A stretch of 14,991 nt of DNA, from assembly GCA_937942115.1 (NCBI GenBank), contig CALDFY010000286.1, positions 1 to 14,991 of the forward strand. Direction: 5' to 3'. The notes beneath the pieces were generated by a model. The model was not told the origin of the DNA. It did no database searches and saw only the letters and a program-made list of their open reading frames with translations. The position numbers and the translations under genes were made by a program. The stretch comes from an uncultured Anaerolineae bacterium. GTDB lineage: Bacteria; Chloroflexota; Anaerolineae; B4-G1; DUEL01. Shown here one piece after another: positions 13,050-14,991 of this stretch (positions are counted from its first letter, which is position 1; every line of letters starts with the position of its first letter).

Positions 13050-13883
13050 ATGGCTTCGACGGAATCGGTCTCCGTTCCCACCGAAGAGCGGGTTCGCGAA
13101 ATCGTCCTCCAGGTTGTGGAGGAAGTGGTAGAGCCCATCCGGCGGGAACTGGGTCAACCGAGCCCCGAATGGAGCGATGTTCGCCAGGTCTGGCTGGCGA
13201 TCGGCGCCCTGACCGATGCCCAGCGCCGGACGGAGGAGCGACTGGAGGAGTTGGCCGAGGCCCAGCGGCGGACGGAGGAGCGGGTGGAGCAGTTAGCCGA
13301 GGCCCAACGCCGGACGGAGGAGCGGCTCCAGCGGCTGGAGGAGACTGTACAGGCCCTGGCCGAGGCCCAGCGCCGAACGGAGGAACGGCTCCAGCGGCTG
13401 GAGGAGGTCGTATACTCACTGGCCGAGACCGTGCGCCAACTGGTAGACCGACTGGAGAGGGTAGAGAAGCAATTGGGGCAGCTCTCCGACCGTCTGGGAA
13501 TGGACCTGGAGACGGATGCGGAAGAGGTCCTGTGGGCTTTGGCAGAGAGCAAGGGAATCCGCTTTCTCCAGCGTCCCACTCCCATCACGATGGACGGTGA
13601 GATAGATTGGGCCGCGCCCGTGGAGATGCCCGACGGAAAGCGCTACTGGCTCCTGGTAGAGGTCAAAGGGCGCCTGCGGAGAAAAGAACTGAGCGAGTGG
13701 GTCCAGTGCCTTCGGGACCCCTCGTTCCAGCAAAAACTCCGACTCTATGGCGTGGAAAAGCCCTACTTGCCCTATGTGTTCGGAATGCGGGTCTATCTCG
13801 GTGTGGAAGAAATGGCCCAGGAGGTCGGCGTCGGCATTCTGACATTCCGGGGAGAGCAGTTGCCTCCGCGTCCGTGGGAGTGA
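13050..13883 (+). CDS. Coiled-coil repeat protein with PD-(D/E)XK nuclease-like C-terminus
   Basis: This is a 277-residue protein. Residues about 54-125 consist of near-identical 14-residue units (xLAEAQRRTEERLxx) spaced by 14 or 21, giving a long charged coiled coil that continues to about 148. The C-terminal part (about 150-277) has the strand-acid-strand pattern of a PD-(D/E)XK fold: GEIDWAAPVEMPDGKRYWLLVEVKG, where Asp186, Glu204 and Lys206 are candidate metal and catalytic residues. Proteins of this build (DUF3782/COG5493-like) are common in thermophiles and remain uncharacterised. ATG 13050 is chosen because GGGAGGTG lies about 8 bases upstream and the sequence before it belongs to the argF fragment. 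The 42-base DNA repeats make the coil prone to length change. Nuclease activity is a prediction. Confidence 0.8.
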   Translation: MASTESVSVPTEERVREIVLQVVEEVVEPIRRELGQPSPEWSDVRQVWLAIGALTDAQRRTEERLEELAEAQRRTEERVEQLAEAQRRTEERLQRLEETVQALAEAQRRTEERLQRLEEVVYSLAETVRQLVDRLERVEKQLGQLSDRLGMDLETDAEEVLWALAESKGIRFLQRPTPITMDGEIDWAAPVEMPDGKRYWLLVEVKGRLRRKELSEWVQCLRDPSFQQKLRLYGVEKPYLPYVFGMRVYLGVEEMAQEVGVGILTFRGEQLPPRPWE

Positions 13884-13885
13884 GC

Positions 13886-14836
13886 ATGGCCCATCCGCAT
13901 ATCTCCATTGTCGCTCCTGTCTTCAACGAAGAGGAAACCCTGCCCGAGTTCTACCGCCGGGTGCGGGCGGTGATGGACGAACTGGGGGAACCCTGGGAAC
14001 TGGTCCTGGTGGACGACGGCAGCAGTGACCGGAGTTTCCAGATTTGCCGGGAACTCCACGAGCAGGACCCGCGCGTGCGGGTGGTGCGCTTTGCCCGGAA
14101 CTTCGGCCACCAGATTGCCATCACCGCCGGGATGGACTATGCCCGGGGCGACGCCGTTGTTACCATTGACTCCGACCTCCAGGACCCGCCAGAGGTCATC
14201 CCGGAACTGGTGGCCCGCTGGCGGGAGGGGTATCACGTCGTCTACGGCGTCCGCTCCGAGCGGGAAGGGGAGACCTGGTTTAAACTGTTCACTGCGCGCC
14301 TCTTCTATCGCCTTATCGCGGCCCTTACCGACGTCCGTATCCCGATGGAGGCGGGGGATTTCCGGCTGCTGGACCGGAAGGTGGTGGAGGACATGCGCCG
14401 TCTGCGGGAGCACCGGCGCTTCATCCGGGGGATGACCTCGTGGGTGGGCTACCGGCAGGTCGGCGTCCCCTATCACCGCCATGCCCGCTTCGCCGGACAG
14501 ACCAAGTACCCCTTCCGCAAGATGTTCCGGCTGGCGCTGGATGCGATCACCGGATTCTCCGACGTCCCCCTGCGGCTGGCCTGGACCTTCGGGGCGGTCC
14601 TGCTGGCGTTGGGAGTACTGCTGGGGCTGGCCCTGCTCGGGCTGCGGCTGGCCGGGCGGGCTCCGCTGGCCGGGCAGGGGCTGATGCTGACGGCGGCCAT
14701 CCTCCTCAGCGGCACCCAACTCCTCTTCCTGGGCATCATTGGCGAGTACCTGGCCCGTATCTACGACGAGGTCCGCAACCGACCGCTCTACACAGTGATG
14801 GAAGTTCTGGAGAACGGTGATAAAACTTCCCCGTAG
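13886..14836 (+). CDS. Family 2 glycosyltransferase with two C-terminal membrane helices (GtrB/DPM-like)
   Basis: This 316-residue protein probably transfers a sugar from a nucleotide donor to a polyprenyl phosphate carrier on the cytoplasmic face of the membrane. The GT-A domain shows ISIVAPVFNEEETLPEFY (6-23), VLVDDGSSDRS (40-50) with the donor-binding Asp pair, ARNFGHQIAITAGMDYARGD (70-89), and DSDLQDPPE (95-103) with the metal-binding Asp-x-Asp. DFRLLDRKVV and QTKYPFRKMFRLALDAITGF follow, then two membrane helices (about 232-255 and 270-292). This is the GtrB/CsbB/ArnC-like layout. ATG 13886 has GGGAG 5 bases upstream and lies 2 bases after the preceding stop; a GTG at 13880 would overlap that ribosome binding site. 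The TAG stop lies inside a dispersed repeat. The sugar cannot be told from sequence. Confidence 0.93.
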   Translation: MAHPHISIVAPVFNEEETLPEFYRRVRAVMDELGEPWELVLVDDGSSDRSFQICRELHEQDPRVRVVRFARNFGHQIAITAGMDYARGDAVVTIDSDLQDPPEVIPELVARWREGYHVVYGVRSEREGETWFKLFTARLFYRLIAALTDVRIPMEAGDFRLLDRKVVEDMRRLREHRRFIRGMTSWVGYRQVGVPYHRHARFAGQTKYPFRKMFRLALDAITGFSDVPLRLAWTFGAVLLALGVLLGLALLGLRLAGRAPLAGQGLMLTAAILLSGTQLLFLGIIGEYLARIYDEVRNRPLYTVMEVLENGDKTSP

Positions 14837-14847
14837 CGCAAGATTCA
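14833..14847 (+). repeat. Second copy of the GTAGCGCAAGATTCA repeat
   Basis: These 15 bases equal the start of the hairpin element after the DppC-like permease (3007-2993 on the minus strand). Here the palindromic half is missing: CGTCATGTGC follows instead of the complementary arm. The element supplies the TAG stop of the glycosyltransferase. Bases 14848-14914 show nothing else recognisable. Confidence 0.55.
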
Positions 14848-14914
14848 CGTCATGTGCAACTTCAATAAACCGGCCTCTACGGAGCGGCGTTTTGTCCCCT
14901 CCTCATCCCCCTGG

Positions 14915-14953
14915 CCCCCTTCTCCTCCCCGCAAAGCGGGGAGGAGAAGGGGG
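14915..14953. terminator. Perfect 18-bp hairpin downstream of the glycosyltransferase gene
   Basis: CCCCCTTCTCCTCCCCGC (14915-14932) and its exact complement (14936-14953) are separated by an AAA loop, giving a very stable hairpin 79 bases beyond the stop codon. The sequence after it is TGAAAAGG, not a U-run. It is therefore either a factor-assisted or bidirectional terminator, or a dispersed palindrome. A GC hairpin (GGCGGC-TTC-GCCGCC) follows at about 14975-14990, at the window edge. Confidence 0.5.
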
Positions 14954-14991
14954 TGAAAAGGTGGGGTTTGTGGGCGGCGGCTTCGCCGCCG

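Overview
The window is GC-rich, densely coded DNA. Its style suggests a thermophilic member of the Chloroflexota (Anaerolineae/Thermoflexia-like). The hints are Pro/Thr-rich linkers after a lipobox and before a LysM domain, short dispersed palindromes between genes, MNT/HEPN and PIN modules, and many 1-4 bp gene overlaps. The taxonomic call is inference; no rRNA or tRNA gene is present to test it.

Left part (1-4219, minus strand). A compact three-gene cluster encodes a fumarylacetoacetate-hydrolase-family protein, MoaA (molybdenum cofactor synthesis) and a COG3375-like GNAT acetyltransferase. A 0.35 kb gap follows. It holds a palindrome, a fossil copy of the 3' end of the neighbouring permease gene and a small hairpin repeat.

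Centre-left (3008-8481, minus strand). This is a dipeptide/oligopeptide ABC transporter locus, transcribed right to left: lipoprotein substrate-binding protein, MNT nucleotidyltransferase, HEPN protein, DppB-like permease, DppC-like permease. The MNT-HEPN pair sits inside the transporter operon, and its last stop codon overlaps the first permease start. A 209-bp MITE with a 9-bp target duplication and a second palindromic repeat lie between the binding-protein gene and MNT-HEPN. The DppC-like permease carries about 100 extra residues forming roughly four added membrane helices. No ATPase gene is present.

Right part (8671-14836, plus strand). A divergent promoter region with a near-consensus promoter for the binding protein precedes a membrane-anchored cell-wall protein: a lytic-transglycosylase-like part, a LytM/M23-like part without its zinc ligands, two more membrane helices and a C-terminal LysM. 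An internal start with a strong ribosome binding site suggests two products. It is coupled to a membrane protein with a bacterial-PH-like domain. Then come argF (ornithine carbamoyltransferase) with its own extended -10 promoter, an RHH antitoxin-PIN toxin pair, a duplicated fragment of the argF 3' end, a coiled-coil protein with a PD-(D/E)XK-like end, and a membrane-anchored family 2 glycosyltransferase. The last 155 bases hold three repeat or hairpin structures and no gene.

The two most notable arrangements are the MNT-HEPN pair wired into a peptide transporter operon and the toxin-antitoxin pair bracketed by two copies of the argF 3' end. No CRISPR array, tRNA, rRNA or replication origin was seen.
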